NCBI GenBank assembly: GCA_014529385.2
Contig: CM043969.1
Span: 68,477,676-68,541,675, forward strand
Direction of reading: 5' to 3'
DNA length: 64,000 nucleotides
DNA from: Adiantum capillus-veneris
Taxonomy: Eukaryota > Streptophyta > Polypodiopsida > Polypodiales > Pteridaceae
The notes below the pieces were generated by a model that saw nothing but the letters and a program-made list of their open reading frames with translations, searched no databases and had not been told where the DNA came from. The position numbers and the translations under genes are program-made. Positions 44,385 through 56,071 of this stretch are shown here, piece by piece; position 1 is the first letter of the stretch, and every line of letters starts with the position of its first letter.

Positions 44385-45303
44385 CCTCTTTCTTCTTAGC
44401 CTCTTTGGCCTTCAACTTAGGACACGACTTGATCAAGTGATCATTAGATTTACAATAATGGCAACGCATCTTCTTTTTGCCCTTATCACCAAAATTTCCA
44501 GACGAATTGCTGCCAGCGGAAGCATTAGGAACAAAAGTTTTGCCACTCGCAGCAGAACCATAGGAAGTGGCCGCATTGCTGTTACCACCCTTTCTTTGAG
44601 AAGCAATAAAAGCCTGTTCAACTGCACGATGCCTAGTTCTGTTTTTTCTGGAAAGTGACTCTTGCAATAGCAATGTGCATAATGCATCAAACTTGACAAC
44701 TTGAGGATTTCCTTGGGTCATCAGTCTACTAGCAAAAGTCTGGTAGGAATCTGGTAAGGCATCAAGAACAGTCTGCACAAGGGAACTGTCTGAAATGACT
44801 TCACCTGCAGAAATAAGTTTCTCATTGATATCCTTGCCACTAGCAAGGAAAGTGTCCATATCATCTTCCTCATGCATAATCTTCGACTCCAACTCTTTAC
44901 GCAACAATGCAATTTTAGCCTCATTGCGGCTTGCATAAAGACCTGCTAGAATATCCCAAGCCTGTTTTTCAGATTTTGTTGAACGAATGTGAGGAACAAT
45001 GGTGCACTTCATAGACAACGCAATAAATGCATGAGCTTGCACATCCTTTACATCCCAACGAGCTTGTTCTGTCGTAGGCAAAACAACTCTAATAGCAACA
45101 ATCCTTGCAGCAAGACCTGCAACATCCTCAACATCGCCTACATCCTCAGAACCAGGACGTACATCAATGCCCTGCACAATGTTCCAGACGCCCTTTGGCA
45201 CAAGAACATGTTGCATCATATAAGCCCACATAGGGTAGTTGTCCCCATCCAACATGTCCTCAGCAGCAAACATCTTGAACACATCTGTGTTGTTGTCAGC
45301 CAT
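44377..45303 (-). CDS. Copia-2 gag
   Basis: A 308-codon open frame starting MADNNTDVFKMFAAEDMLDG. It has the UBN2-type gag helices (YPMWAYMMQHVL; LDALPDSYQTFASRL) and near residue 285 a CCHC knuckle CHYCKSNDHLIKSC, ending in a Lys-rich tail. The frame is uninterrupted and overlaps the start of the protease frame by a few bases in another register. It would form the particle core. Confidence 0.9.
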   Translation of the reverse strand: MADNNTDVFKMFAAEDMLDGDNYPMWAYMMQHVLVPKGVWNIVQGIDVRPGSEDVGDVEDVAGLAARIVAIRVVLPTTEQARWDVKDVQAHAFIALSMKCTIVPHIRSTKSEKQAWDILAGLYASRNEAKIALLRKELESKIMHEEDDMDTFLASGKDINEKLISAGEVISDSSLVQTVLDALPDSYQTFASRLMTQGNPQVVKFDALCTLLLQESLSRKNRTRHRAVEQAFIASQRKGGNSNAATSYGSAASGKTFVPNASAGSNSSGNFGDKGKKKMRCHYCKSNDHLIKSCPKLKAKEAKKKEGG

Positions 45304-45657
45304 GGTAAATGTTGCGCCTGATGTGAAAACTGCCCGAAAATAGGAGAAACAGAGCGGGAAAACAACGCATGCTAGATAGCATAAACCGTAGAAGACTATG
45401 AGGCACCTATTATGCAGAAAACGGCACTAACAAAAATTCTGCATAAAATGACGAAATAAACTATGCAGTATTGCAACGGAGACCGAAATGAGCCCGAATC
45501 AAAAATCTGAGTAGACTGAGCCCTTTGAGCTTCCTGGAAATTTTTGTCGACCTGCAAACGCGTGCCAAAGCTCACTGAAATCAAAGAAAGTGAGCAGGCG
45601 TGTGCTGGAGCAGCTGGCGACTAAGCCCGGGAGGATGCAACCTGCTCTGATACCAAT

Positions 45658-45884
45658 TGTTGGAATTGGGGTTGCAGAGAAATGCACACATCTTGGAGAA
45701 GACGAAGGAAGCTCAAGGCACACAATAGAGGGTGTATTACTTAGTGTGCAATGGAAAGATAGATAGCCCTAGAGTGATGGGCGTATATAAAATGATCGGG
45801 GGAAAAAACCTCCTAAAGAGGGAAAAAATGCTCCGGTGGTCCTAGTGTGTTCACACACATCACTACCACATGTATATGGTAACA
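45658..45884 (-). repeat. Copia-2 5' LTR
   Basis: 227 bp, adjacent to the primer-binding site at 45,644-45,655. Confidence 0.94.
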
Positions 45885-45992
45885 AAAAGAGCTCCTCCAA
45901 TGAGAGAAGGACCAACCTTATATAGGAAAATAGGCTGATATTAATAAAAATATGAAAAAGGTATCACGTACTCATTCAATGAGCCAACGATC

Positions 45993-46706
<714 letters not shown>

Positions 46707-46848
46707 AAGTGCCAAAAAGTTAGGTTTACTTTTCAGAGTATCTAGTTGTCCTTTTGGACATACTCAATAAGTGCAAAGGCATTTTAAGAAGATTTTCTAA
46801 AGGGAGAAATATAATTTCTTAGAAGGCCCTCCAAATGACCTCCAAAAT

Positions 46849-47523
46849 GGCCTTTTGTTCATGGTGAAAAGTGTGTTTGTGTGTGTGTAGAAGGATTTTA
46901 TAAATACCTCTTGAACACATGTGCTATAGGTATTCTTGAACCGTGGAACCCGGGCCTCCCTCCTCGAGAGAGAATACACTAGACAAATGTCCCTAGCCCT
47001 TGCCTATATAGCAGATGAGGAGTCGGTTGTGAAATGTCAACCAATAATCCAACAACCCATAAATATGGGAAAACCTATAAAAATGGAATAAGTGGGTGCA
47101 AGACCACACATTGGTAGCCGAACCAAAAGTTTCTAGCCATGATCGACGGATGTAGCATAAATATGTATGCAATGGGTGGCCAAGCTGACCCAAGGGATGC
47201 ACTAGCCATACAAGCATTCCCTAACCCTAAATGTAGCAGTAGAGTGGTGCAAATCTAACATCCTCTCTAAGCAGGTAATGCTAAACAAACCAACAGAGGC
47301 CAAAGGTATGAGGCCAATCGTACAAAGGTCCAATGAAGTCTCTCTCCACCAACAAACGATGACATCTTTTGGGAAATCAATGTTCCCATATGCCATGAGA
47401 ACGTCGATATATCTCGTAAATGTCACTTGTATGGTAGATACCAATCAAACCACAAGTAGGACCTACAAATCCAAAATCTTCTACACACACACACACACTT
47501 TTTTCACCAAGAATTAAAAGGCC
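46849..47523. repeat. possible small inverted-repeat element (MITE-like)
   Basis: GGCCTTTTGTTCATGGTGAA at 46,849 is repeated in inverted form at the right end (47,472-47,523), ~50 bp with GT-rich interiors. Part of the match is simple sequence. No target duplication is obvious. The middle is non-coding. Confidence 0.4.
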
Positions 47524-47718
47524 TCTCTTCCTCCATAAACCTATAACCTTTTTTCAAATTTTCATTTTCAAACCCTTCTTTGTACATGTAATTTTGTAAC
47601 TCTTTGAAATGTAGAAACCCCCACATGCTACACTTACATATTTTAAGGTGGAACCCCCAAGGGTATTTTGTATTTGTGTTGGTTACCTCAGAGGAAAGGC
47701 ACCCTCTTTCATCTCCAT

Positions 47719-47771
<53 letters not shown>

Positions 47772-50231
47772 CTTCTCCCCTTCTTGCTTCTGCTCCACTT
47801 TGACAATACTCACTTTTTGATAATGGGACCTTGGGAGAGTTTGTCTATGGTGTCTATCTCCTTCTTCCTCACTAGCTAGTCTCCTACTCACTAACCCTCT
47901 TGTGTGTGCATGCTTGCTATGCATTGAGAAGAAATTCGTCTCCATGTGCATGTGTGTGTAGAGTGACTACAGGTTTGTGCATTAGTGAATTCTTCTCATA
48001 TGCATGCTACTCTCTTCATTCCATGTGTGGGTGTGGGTCTTCATTCCATGTGTGAGTGTGGGTTAAGAAGAATGTGTGTAGTTTGAGTAGCAAGAGGGTC
48101 ACATAGTTGTGTGCATGAGTGAGTGGTAGAGAGTGGCTGTAAGAGGGAAGTAAAAGAGGGAAACTGGCTATGATTCTTCTCTAGCTTTCGTTCTCCAAAA
48201 GTCATCTTCATAGTTCCTCTTCCATGAGCTCTCACACTCTTTGCGTGGTGGCTCTATGCCCTAGTCGAGTCAATGCTCTTCATGGATTGACAATTTAATT
48301 GTTGATTTGTGGCTACTATGACTACTACTACACAATTGCCTCTCTTGAGAGTTCCAATAGATTCTCTAAGCTCCCCTTCAAAAATAGGCAAATTAAGGAG
48401 AGTAGCGCAACATTTTCATCTCTCACAGAAAACACAGAAAGCACAACATTTTCCCCTAACAATTTGAACATGTGCTTGTTGGGTCCATAATTTTATATTC
48501 AAGGCGAGGATGCTTTGACCAACCAAAAGCCTACTAAGATCTAACAAGGTTTGAGGAAAATTTGACATATTGGTAGACCCTTCAAGGCACTCAATTTGCT
48601 CTTGGATCATCACTCTTCTATTCTCTCTTATGTCCCTAGCTTGTTTGACGACCCTTTCCCAATTACTCAAATGACCTCAGCTCACAACAAAAATTTCCTC
48701 AAATATGCATTCAACCATTTTTATTTTTATTTTTGCAAAACCTACAATAAGTGGGTGAGTAGATTAAACCAAAAAATTTGCATGAAGACCATGCTCACAA
48801 CGAGCCACGGACTCCATATACAACCAACAAAGACATATCAGATTCCATACAGAACCATTAGATACAAAAGAAAACCATAGACAAGCACATCACCATGAGG
48901 ATGCCACTGACCCCACAAGGACTGCCACCCCGATCCAAAAAGGTCCTCAAGATGAAACCATCAATAGATACAGACAGTACCTTATTTTGACATGAGTGTA
49001 AACAAGTTTCTATCAAAGTGAGGCCACCTTGCACTATAATTTTCTTGAGGGGGTCTCCGGGGGGGGGGGGGTCATATGTAAAACCTACATATTGTGTGCA
49101 TACAAAGAGTATTCATACAACCCGTTAGCTATGAATTTTTCACCAATAAAAGATACCCTTTTTCAATTCAATCTATTTTTTTTTTCAAGATCATTTTTTA
49201 AACACTCTTTTGTATGTGAAAATGTGAAAAACAAAAAAAAAATATTGTTGATGTTGAACCCATGTGATAGCCAAATTTTTTTGTAAGCGATCCTCCCCTT
49301 TCCACGAGATACTTTCACAATCTCACAAGCACATTAAAAGGATCTGACATTCATAAAGATTTGTCAATATCACAAACAAAGCTATCTAATACTCGATACA
49401 ACGGAGAGGATATATATGCTCTATCCAACTTGCACATTGACAGACTTGGTTATTGCTCCAAGCATAGCATGATGTCACAACTTGTAAATAGTTTTGAAGA
49501 GTAGCATAGGCAATTAGCTCAGAACCAAATATGGAAAAAAAAAATCAGTTTTGTTCCTATTGTGTTTGAGTTTGTATAAGTGATTTCATTTTAGCACATG
49601 GCGCCGACCGGTTACAATGGTGTCAAGCTCAAAAAATTTCTTTTTCGACAAGCAAACTAGTCCTCAATTTGCTTCGAACTTGCATAACATGGAAGCATTA
49701 CCATCAACTTGCAACAAGCAAACTAGTGCTCAATTTGCTTCGAACTTGCAACATGGAAGCACAACCATCAACTTACAAATGACGCAAAAGCCAATATAGA
49801 CAAAGAATAGATGAAGAATATAGTACAAAATCTCTTTGCCACTACGTCAAAGGGAGAAAGAATCAAGTGATTTCTCATGAAAGAATTGCATGGCATATGT
49901 GAAAGCATATTTTCCTAAATCAATGATTGCACATACAATGAACATCTCTACAAGGTCAATGTGACTTTGGAGGTGATAATTAGATAGATCTAGTATGGAG
50001 CAGCAAACATCATATGAGGTCGGATAGGGTTTAGGATTTAGGGTTTAGGGTTTAAGGATTGATGAATCCAATGTGGCCTAGGGTGGTAATGCCATATTGC
50101 ATGGTCATGGGACATGCATGATGTCAACGTCTATTGAATCGGTGCTGTGCATATTTTGATAGGTGTAAAAATGAATGAAATTATTCTTTTCCAAGAGGGG
50201 AGTATGTCATAACATCTTCGCCATACCCTCT

Positions 50232-50269
<38 letters not shown>

Positions 50270-51604
50270 CAAAAGCCGATGTACCAACCAAACAAATCCA
50301 ATGGCATTTACATCCCAATCCCAAGCCCACCGACTTGATGGCGTAAGGACGTGATGATGTGGCATATGTTTTAATATACAATTCTTAGCTCAGATTATAA
50401 GCCACATCCTTTCTGGCTTAAGCCATAAAAACAGATTGTTTTTGTAAGCATATATTGTTGAATTACTTTTGACCCATTGCATCTATAAATTAAAGGACAA
50501 GGCATCAATTGGAACTGAGATTGTGGTGAGTGGTCTCACTTGACAAAGGTACAAAAGGTTCTTGACTGCTATACCAGAAAAATACCACTAGGGACAAGCA
50601 AACATTCTTCGAAGGAGAACTCTATCTCTTCTACATCAACTTGGAATTCAAGTATATGAAGTTGCTTTCTGTTCTGTTTTTCAATTGCTGAAAGTCTGTA
50701 ATGATAATTTTCCTATTGGCATGTGGTGCCGGCCCGGTTGAAGGCACATAAAGAGCACCAAATTTGAGCATAATATTCTCACGAATGAAGGCAAGAGAAT
50801 TCCTTGAGCTGGATCATGATTTTCTAAACTTGAACTTCATCAAGCTCTCAAGTTCATTTAGTTAATTAAGACCTTCCACATTCATAAGTCATTTGAGACA
50901 TCCGCAAATACTAGTTGCCAATAATCCTATTTCATCGGAGACTAGTCTTAACATACCACTTTCACAATCAAAGGGATGTATTGAAGTGTACACACTAAAT
51001 CTCATTCTTAATACTAAAATGCAACATGCAGACATAGTCGACGACAAAGGCAGCATCGATGAACACAATAAACAAAGAAAGAGACAAATATTTGACCTTA
51101 TTTTAAACATCGATGTTTTGTACATTGCCCAACCCATGTGTATGGTTATAGTCTTCAACAAGGAGAGAGTCTTTAAGTTGAAGCTCCATCATCCATTTTG
51201 CATAATCAAGAGTGTAATTCTAAAATGCGATCGAATACTCATGCAAACCCTAACAATTGTGGAAGTAGCTTAACTACATCATCAAATTGAGAAGGATCTT
51301 GGTGAATTGGCTCTGTAGGAAGAGACCCTTTACATAACTTTGATAACATGAAAAGGCATCCTCTTATAAAATGCATTCTGTTCTTTAAGCTACTGACAAA
51401 AAGGATAACCCACATACCTCTATGTATACACCTTTAGATATTATTAGGGCAGCATCCCTTGACTCCAAGTTGCATGTGTTTGTATTAGAAAGTGGCTCAA
51501 ACTAACCTAAGGGACTTTAATGTTCTTCACAATATTGATAGAATTACTCAAGGATAAGAGTGGCAATAGCTTATGCAGGTTCTCTCTTCTATATCCACTG
51601 GCTT
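47524..51604. other. gene-poor stretch with microsatellites, no gene seen
   Basis: (CT)n at ~47,721-47,770, a G run at ~49,061-49,071, an A run at ~49,233 and (GA)n at ~50,235-50,266. Open frames here are short and mostly made of repeats. A short AGGGTTTAGGGTTTA stretch at ~50,038-50,056 resembles plant telomere repeat but is only about three units. Confidence 0.6.
49649..49778. repeat. two tandem copies of a ~66-bp unit
   Basis: CAAGCAAACTAGT-CTCAATTT starts at 49,649 and again at 49,715; each copy continues through TTGCTTCGAACTTGCA and ACATGGAAGCA to ACCATCAACTT. Confidence 0.85.
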
Positions 51605-52716
51605 TTATGCTTGATGACGACCGGAGGGAAGATTGGGTAGAAATAGAGGATCCTCAAGAAGGCGCTTCAACACATTCCTAGGAAGCGCCGTGCAAATCTC
51701 TACATCCCCTTCACTTGAACCAGGGCGACCCCCAAACAAGACTAGTTCCCCTTCTCCAACTATCTTTGCTGCTCGGGCTGCCACCGGTTTGCCCCATCCA
51801 AAATCCACTTGATACACAGGAAACCTCGGCGAGCTCGCTACATTGTGCCCTTTTCCTCTTCGCAACTTCCCTATCGCGCTTAAGAAGCTGTTGTCATGAG
51901 TCTCCAAAAAATGCATGAGAGTCCCAATATCATCTTGCACTTTGAGGACAAGCTTATGAATATGACTTGCTGTAGCTCGCAAGGTCTCATTGCCTATCTT
52001 ACCAGCTGTGCTCAGCACTAAGCTAAAGCAGATGACATTGCCAAAGTATGAGGGCGGCAGAGGGGGGGTTATGCGGCTGCGACAATTGGCAAGGACAGTG
52101 AAATAGGTTGGGTCGTGCTTCTGACTTTGGCGAGCAGCGGTGGTGCGCTGCCAAAAATGCGCACATATGACCTCGTACGAGGTAAAGCCTTCACCAGCCT
52201 CATTCTTCAACATTTTCACAGATGAGGCTGACAAGTCCAGGGCACATTGCATCAAAGGCTCGGGTTCGGCATCTGATGAAGCATTCCCATTTGAGGACGG
52301 TTTCGTGTCGTTGTTATCCTTCGTTTCCTCTTGGCTAACTGCAGAGTCTGCTGCCTCTTCGTCGCTGTCCAATAATGCAAATTCCCAGAGGGAGGCTATC
52401 TCAGGAGACGGATCTGACAAAGCGAGCTTTTGCCGATCATGAAGGGGTGGTAAACTCAAAGGGACCCCTCTTGAACACTCTGACCATGAAACCAAGAAGT
52501 TCCATAGAGAGTGCCCATCCGCAACAACGTGGCTCTGAGTAATTCCGAGCGCAAAACCACCATCGGAGAAGGTAGTCACCTGCTCAAGATCATAACGCAA
52601 AGCTCTCTCTCTCTCTCTCTCTCTCACCATCAACAACAGCAGGCCGCATCCTTCAGACAGGCTATGTCCTTTTGTGTCCACTAAGTACCTCCTGCCGATT
52701 GCACTCACATCTATTC

Positions 52717-52747
<31 letters not shown>

Positions 52748-53219
52748 ATACCTGGATGCAGAGAAGAGGGCTGGAGTAGAGGCAGTCCCCTTTGTGATCC
52801 GGCATCTGGCAGAGCTGCTCAAAGAAGGGCTTCATCTGGAAGCCATCCTGGGCAAGTAGGGAGAGGGGCACATGAATGGAAGCTTCCACAAATTCAATGC
52901 CCGCATCGTTGCAGTCAATGAAGAGCCGATGTGGAGGGTCGGAGCCCAGGGCAAGGCGGCCGCACCAGGGGAAGTAATGAACCAGGCAAAGGGAGAGGCT
53001 GTGCTTGAGCTGCTGTACGAATGAAGAGGATGTAGATGAAGCCACGGGGCGCTTGTAGAAGAGGAGACGGCGGTTGTAATGGAGTGCTCGCCAGAGAATA
53101 TCGAGGGACGGCAAGAAGAGGGCTTGACGGGGAGTGGGCGAGGAGGGAAGCAGACTCTCTCTGGACAAGACCCTAATTTCGGGGGGTGAGGCAGAGATAC
53201 TGCTCCAGAAGTCCGCCAT
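51605..53219 (-). CDS. BAHD-family acyltransferase, two exons, apparently intact
   Basis: Exon 1 is 53,219-52,752 and exon 2 is 52,579-51,605. The intron has a GTATGAG donor and a TTGAGCAG acceptor, phase 0, and joins PLLCIQ to VTTFSDGG, the expected BAHD sequence. The product is 480 residues, within the family range. Catalytic HVVADG (H173, D177) and structural DFGWG (415-419) are both present. Such enzymes move acyl groups from CoA thioesters to alcohols or amines in the cytosol, in secondary metabolism. The N-terminal PSSPTPRQALFLPSLD pattern is nearest to malonyl/aromatic acyltransferase clades, but the substrate cannot be told. An unusual Asp/Glu/Ser/Asn-rich insert (~209-245) lies after the HxxxD region. 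The intron holds two (CT)n runs. Confidence 0.9.
52580..52751 (-). other. BAHD gene intron with two (CT)n microsatellites
   Basis: 172 bp. (CT)n lies at ~52,602-52,625 and ~52,721-52,747, the latter touching the donor site. Confidence 0.85.
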
Positions 53220-53462
53220 AGCTGCCGACTGCCGAGCTCGATCAAGCGAATGTCGAAGGAAGAGATATCAGCTTCAGGAGAGAGGCCAAAGCAAATGCAA
53301 CGATTCCAAAAGCCCCACCACAACAAAACTAGAGTGCTTCGTCAGCCTGCATAATCGGAAGTGGTACATCGAGGCATTGAAGAAGAGTATATATTAGTGA
53401 AAAGAACATAGAAGTGAAAGCTAAGAGAGAGAGAGAGGGGGGGAGAGGGAGAGGGAGAGGGA

Positions 53463-53501
<39 letters not shown>

Positions 53502-53907
53502 TGTTTTTTTTTTTGACAAATCTTGTTAACGTAAGAGAGTAGAAGTCACTCGTATGTGTAAAAATATATATACTATTTTCATCTCATACAAGCACTGAAC
53601 AAGAGTATGCATCCGTAAAGAAGAACGAAGAAATGAAAGGTGAGAGAGAGAGAGAACGCTTATTATTTGTTTTGCAAAAATGTTGTTACGCTAAGTGAGT
53701 GTAAGTCATTGAAACGATTTGATGTAAATAGCATGCCAAACAGTTGATGCATTAAGAACGGAACTAAGCAAACGAGAGTTGAGAAGGCTTTGAATGTAGC
53801 ATGCAATGACTTTTTTACAATGAAATGGACAGAAGTTCTATGGAGAAGAGGAGGAGGACTAGGTAACAACACATATCAGTGGGAGTTTTTGATGCAGAAA
53901 GAAAGGG
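53220..53907. other. upstream flank of the BAHD gene; GA-rich
   Basis: GA-rich microsatellite at ~53,424-53,498 and a shorter one near 53,641-53,654. GA runs near plant promoters can bind BPC/GAGA-type factors; whether this one does is unknown. No gene is seen. Confidence 0.5.
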
Positions 53908-54346
53908 CTATATCGGTAAAATGCTCTTCAGAGTTGCACGTGTGGCTAACTGGTTGACAGAAAAATAGCGCGAAACGAATTGTTTAGCTGACTGAAGGTG
54001 GCTGGGGACCACGTTAGAGTAATTTAATTCTATAGTCTCGAGTAGACCGAGCACGTCCGCAATCTGAATGAGCAACATACAATGGTGTTTTGTGGAGCAA
54101 CCAGCTAGCACGGCGATGTCGATGGTGATTTGTCGATTGAGTGTATTCCAAGTGATGTAATGTGGATGCCATGGGATAGGTGGCTGAACTGGCCATGGAA
54201 TGAACTCACTCCATTTATGCATGTAATGTCTGAGGACCCGCTGTTGCAAATGTGGGTAAAGACAGTATTGCAACATGTACATTGCAGTATGAAATTCTGA
54301 CTGTTGCTCAATCAGATCAACTGGAATCAGCCTACCCATTCTAAAC
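53908..54346 (-). CDS. exon of an unidentified gene downstream of the Helitron
   Basis: The acceptor TTTTCTTTTCAG ends at 54,347 and is followed by FRMGRLIPVDLIEQQSE and about 125 further residues to a stop at 53,908. It is rich in aromatic residues (WPVQPPIPWHPHYITWN) with a hydrophobic stretch (IDIAVLAGC). I recognise no domain. It has the same orientation as the Helitron frame and the exons at 54,974-55,566, and could be their last exon or a captured gene piece. Confidence 0.4.
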
Positions 54347-54973
54347 TGAAAAGAAAAATCATTTAAATCAAAGAAGTTGATAAGTTATCATGTCTGCCAT
54401 AGTTTGAATAAAAAAAAAAAACATTGTTGTAGCCAATGACCAACGTTATATGACAAAGACAGTGAACAAAACAATGAAATGAAGATGGCAGAAGTTCGCA
54501 GCTATATCTGCTTGTTTTTTTTCAAAAAATAATATTTTCTCAACCTTGGTGGATGTCTAGAACAAACGTTATAACCTAATGCTGTTGTTGTTTTGTGTTG
54601 TTTAATATAGAAATGTTCTAAGTTTCTAGCTTTATGTATATTGGTACTGGTTGCTAAAGTGGTAATTTCAAAATTATCCTCGAAAGGACTATGTGCCTGC
54701 ATGTCCGCTTGCATTCTCCTCGGAGAATTGCGCTTGTGCTGGCTAACGCGTTTATGGACGTTATTTGTAACTCCGATAATCTCCTATCGTTTTTTGTGCA
54801 GCGTATACTGTAGACTATGTATTCTTCCCACAACGCTGCTTTTTCTGGGGTGGAAGGCCGATGCTTGTCTCTGGTTGTTGGTGAGTGTCTAAATCTGCAG
54901 TCCATGCAGATTGGTTAGGCCAATTAAAAAATGACGGTGCTGCGGACAAGTGAATGGAAGGTAGTGATACTTG
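54347..54973. other. probable intron or spacer
   Basis: AT-rich sequence between two co-oriented open exons. I see no other coding signal. Confidence 0.4.
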
Positions 54974-55566
54974 TTATCCATACTTGCCTTGGTCTATTGC
55001 AACTGGCTCGTATGGAGAGGCTGGTTGTCCGTAATTTACTGCCTTGTGTTCACTATAGTGCCATGCTACCTTCTGGATTATGATAGGTGGATTAGTTGCA
55101 TCGTGCGTGTGGTTTGCTGAAGTCATGAAATTTGTCAAGATAGCGGCACAGTTTTCTTGAGTAGCTTTTGAAAGTTCAGCTAAATCAATGTTGTAACCAA
55201 ACCGAAGCTGCTCCATCGTATACAGTGTCACTCCTTCAGTTTTTATGTCGAGGAGTTGTTGTGCTTCAACATTACGCAACATACTGTCATCATCCTCGTA
55301 CTGGATGTCAAGCTCTTCAAGTATTTGCTTCATGAGACCTGCAAGATGTAGGAGCAAGCTGGTGAGCGTAACAGAGAGAAGGCATTATATTTTTCTTTTC
55401 TAATAGTACATGTTGTCATTCTGTCTGTGCTTGGTGTGGCCATCGTTTGGTTTAGAGCTTTATATCTTGCGTCGCACTTATTCATGAAGTTGCGACGCTC
55501 TTGAAAAGTATGGAACCCCTCAATATACGCATGGGGTTTCTCGCCTGCTGAGTTAGCCAGTCTCAT
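54974..55566 (-). CDS. two exon-like segments of unknown function
   Basis: The upstream segment (55,566 to about 55,413; MRLANSAGEKPHAYIEG) ends near a GTACTATTAG donor. The second starts after ACATCTTGCAG (55,343), reads LMKQILEELDIQYEDDDSML and continues about 110 residues, ending near a GTATGG/GCAAGT donor-like site at ~54,980. The composition is that of a soluble helical protein. No family is recognised. It lies 0.5 kb downstream of the Helitron helicase frame. Confidence 0.35.
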
Positions 55567-56071
55567 CTGCTTAGTCGTGAAGTAAAATCTCTTAGGTTGT
55601 ATCGATGGTTGCGTTTCCTTTGCATTGTTCGTGTATTGCTTGAAGAGCTACACAGTAAGATGAGTGATTGACTCGCATGTGTATACATAGACAGATGCAA
55701 GATCAGACAAGCGCGCAAAATGTATCGTGTTGTGATCCATTGTTTGATTCAGTTTCCTGCACGTAAAAATAATTATTTTGACGATCTGTTGCAGTATTTC
55801 TGAAGCATAAGATCCGACAAATGTTCAAACTCAAATGAATGAAGTGAGAAAGGCAAGAGCAGTAAATTTACAAAAGGTGGATCAGAGTGAGTAGGGGTGA
55901 TAGGGAAGATGTCTCAGCAATGCAACATATTGAACATGACAAGTCCACAGAAGAGAAGATAAGTAGTTAAATAGAAATTCCTAGTTTATATACAAGGCAG
56001 TTACAAGGCAATTTCATCAGTTTAATAGAAAGAGGAATTGAGACTGAAGAGGGCATAGGAAACATTCACGG
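55567..56071. other. spacer below the Helitron helicase frame
   Basis: No supported gene. The Helitron 3' end (CTRR after a hairpin) could lie here or further down; I cannot fix it. Confidence 0.4.

Larger units (their letters stand above)
41230..45884 (-). mobile_element. Copia-2: Copia element lacking the integrase core
   Basis: 227-bp LTRs at 41,230-41,456 and 45,658-45,884, AAAAG target duplications at 41,225-41,229 and 45,885-45,889, TG...CA ends (TGTTACCATATACATG in the minus sense) and a tRNA-iMet primer-binding site (complement of 45,644-45,655). gag, protease, integrase C-terminal part, reverse transcriptase and RNase H are present. The catalytic core of integrase is missing. Its transposition would need help from another copy. 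Confidence 0.95.

Noticed and set aside
41688-45321. Plus-strand open frames across Copia-2
   Set aside because: Shadows of gag, reverse transcriptase and RNase H on the minus strand.
50035-50072. Telomere-like TTTAGGG repeats
   Set aside because: Only about three imperfect units; too short to be an interstitial telomere block.
50893-51273. 126-codon plus-strand open frame
   Set aside because: No recognisable domain or splice context, and an overlapping opposite-strand frame is equally good.
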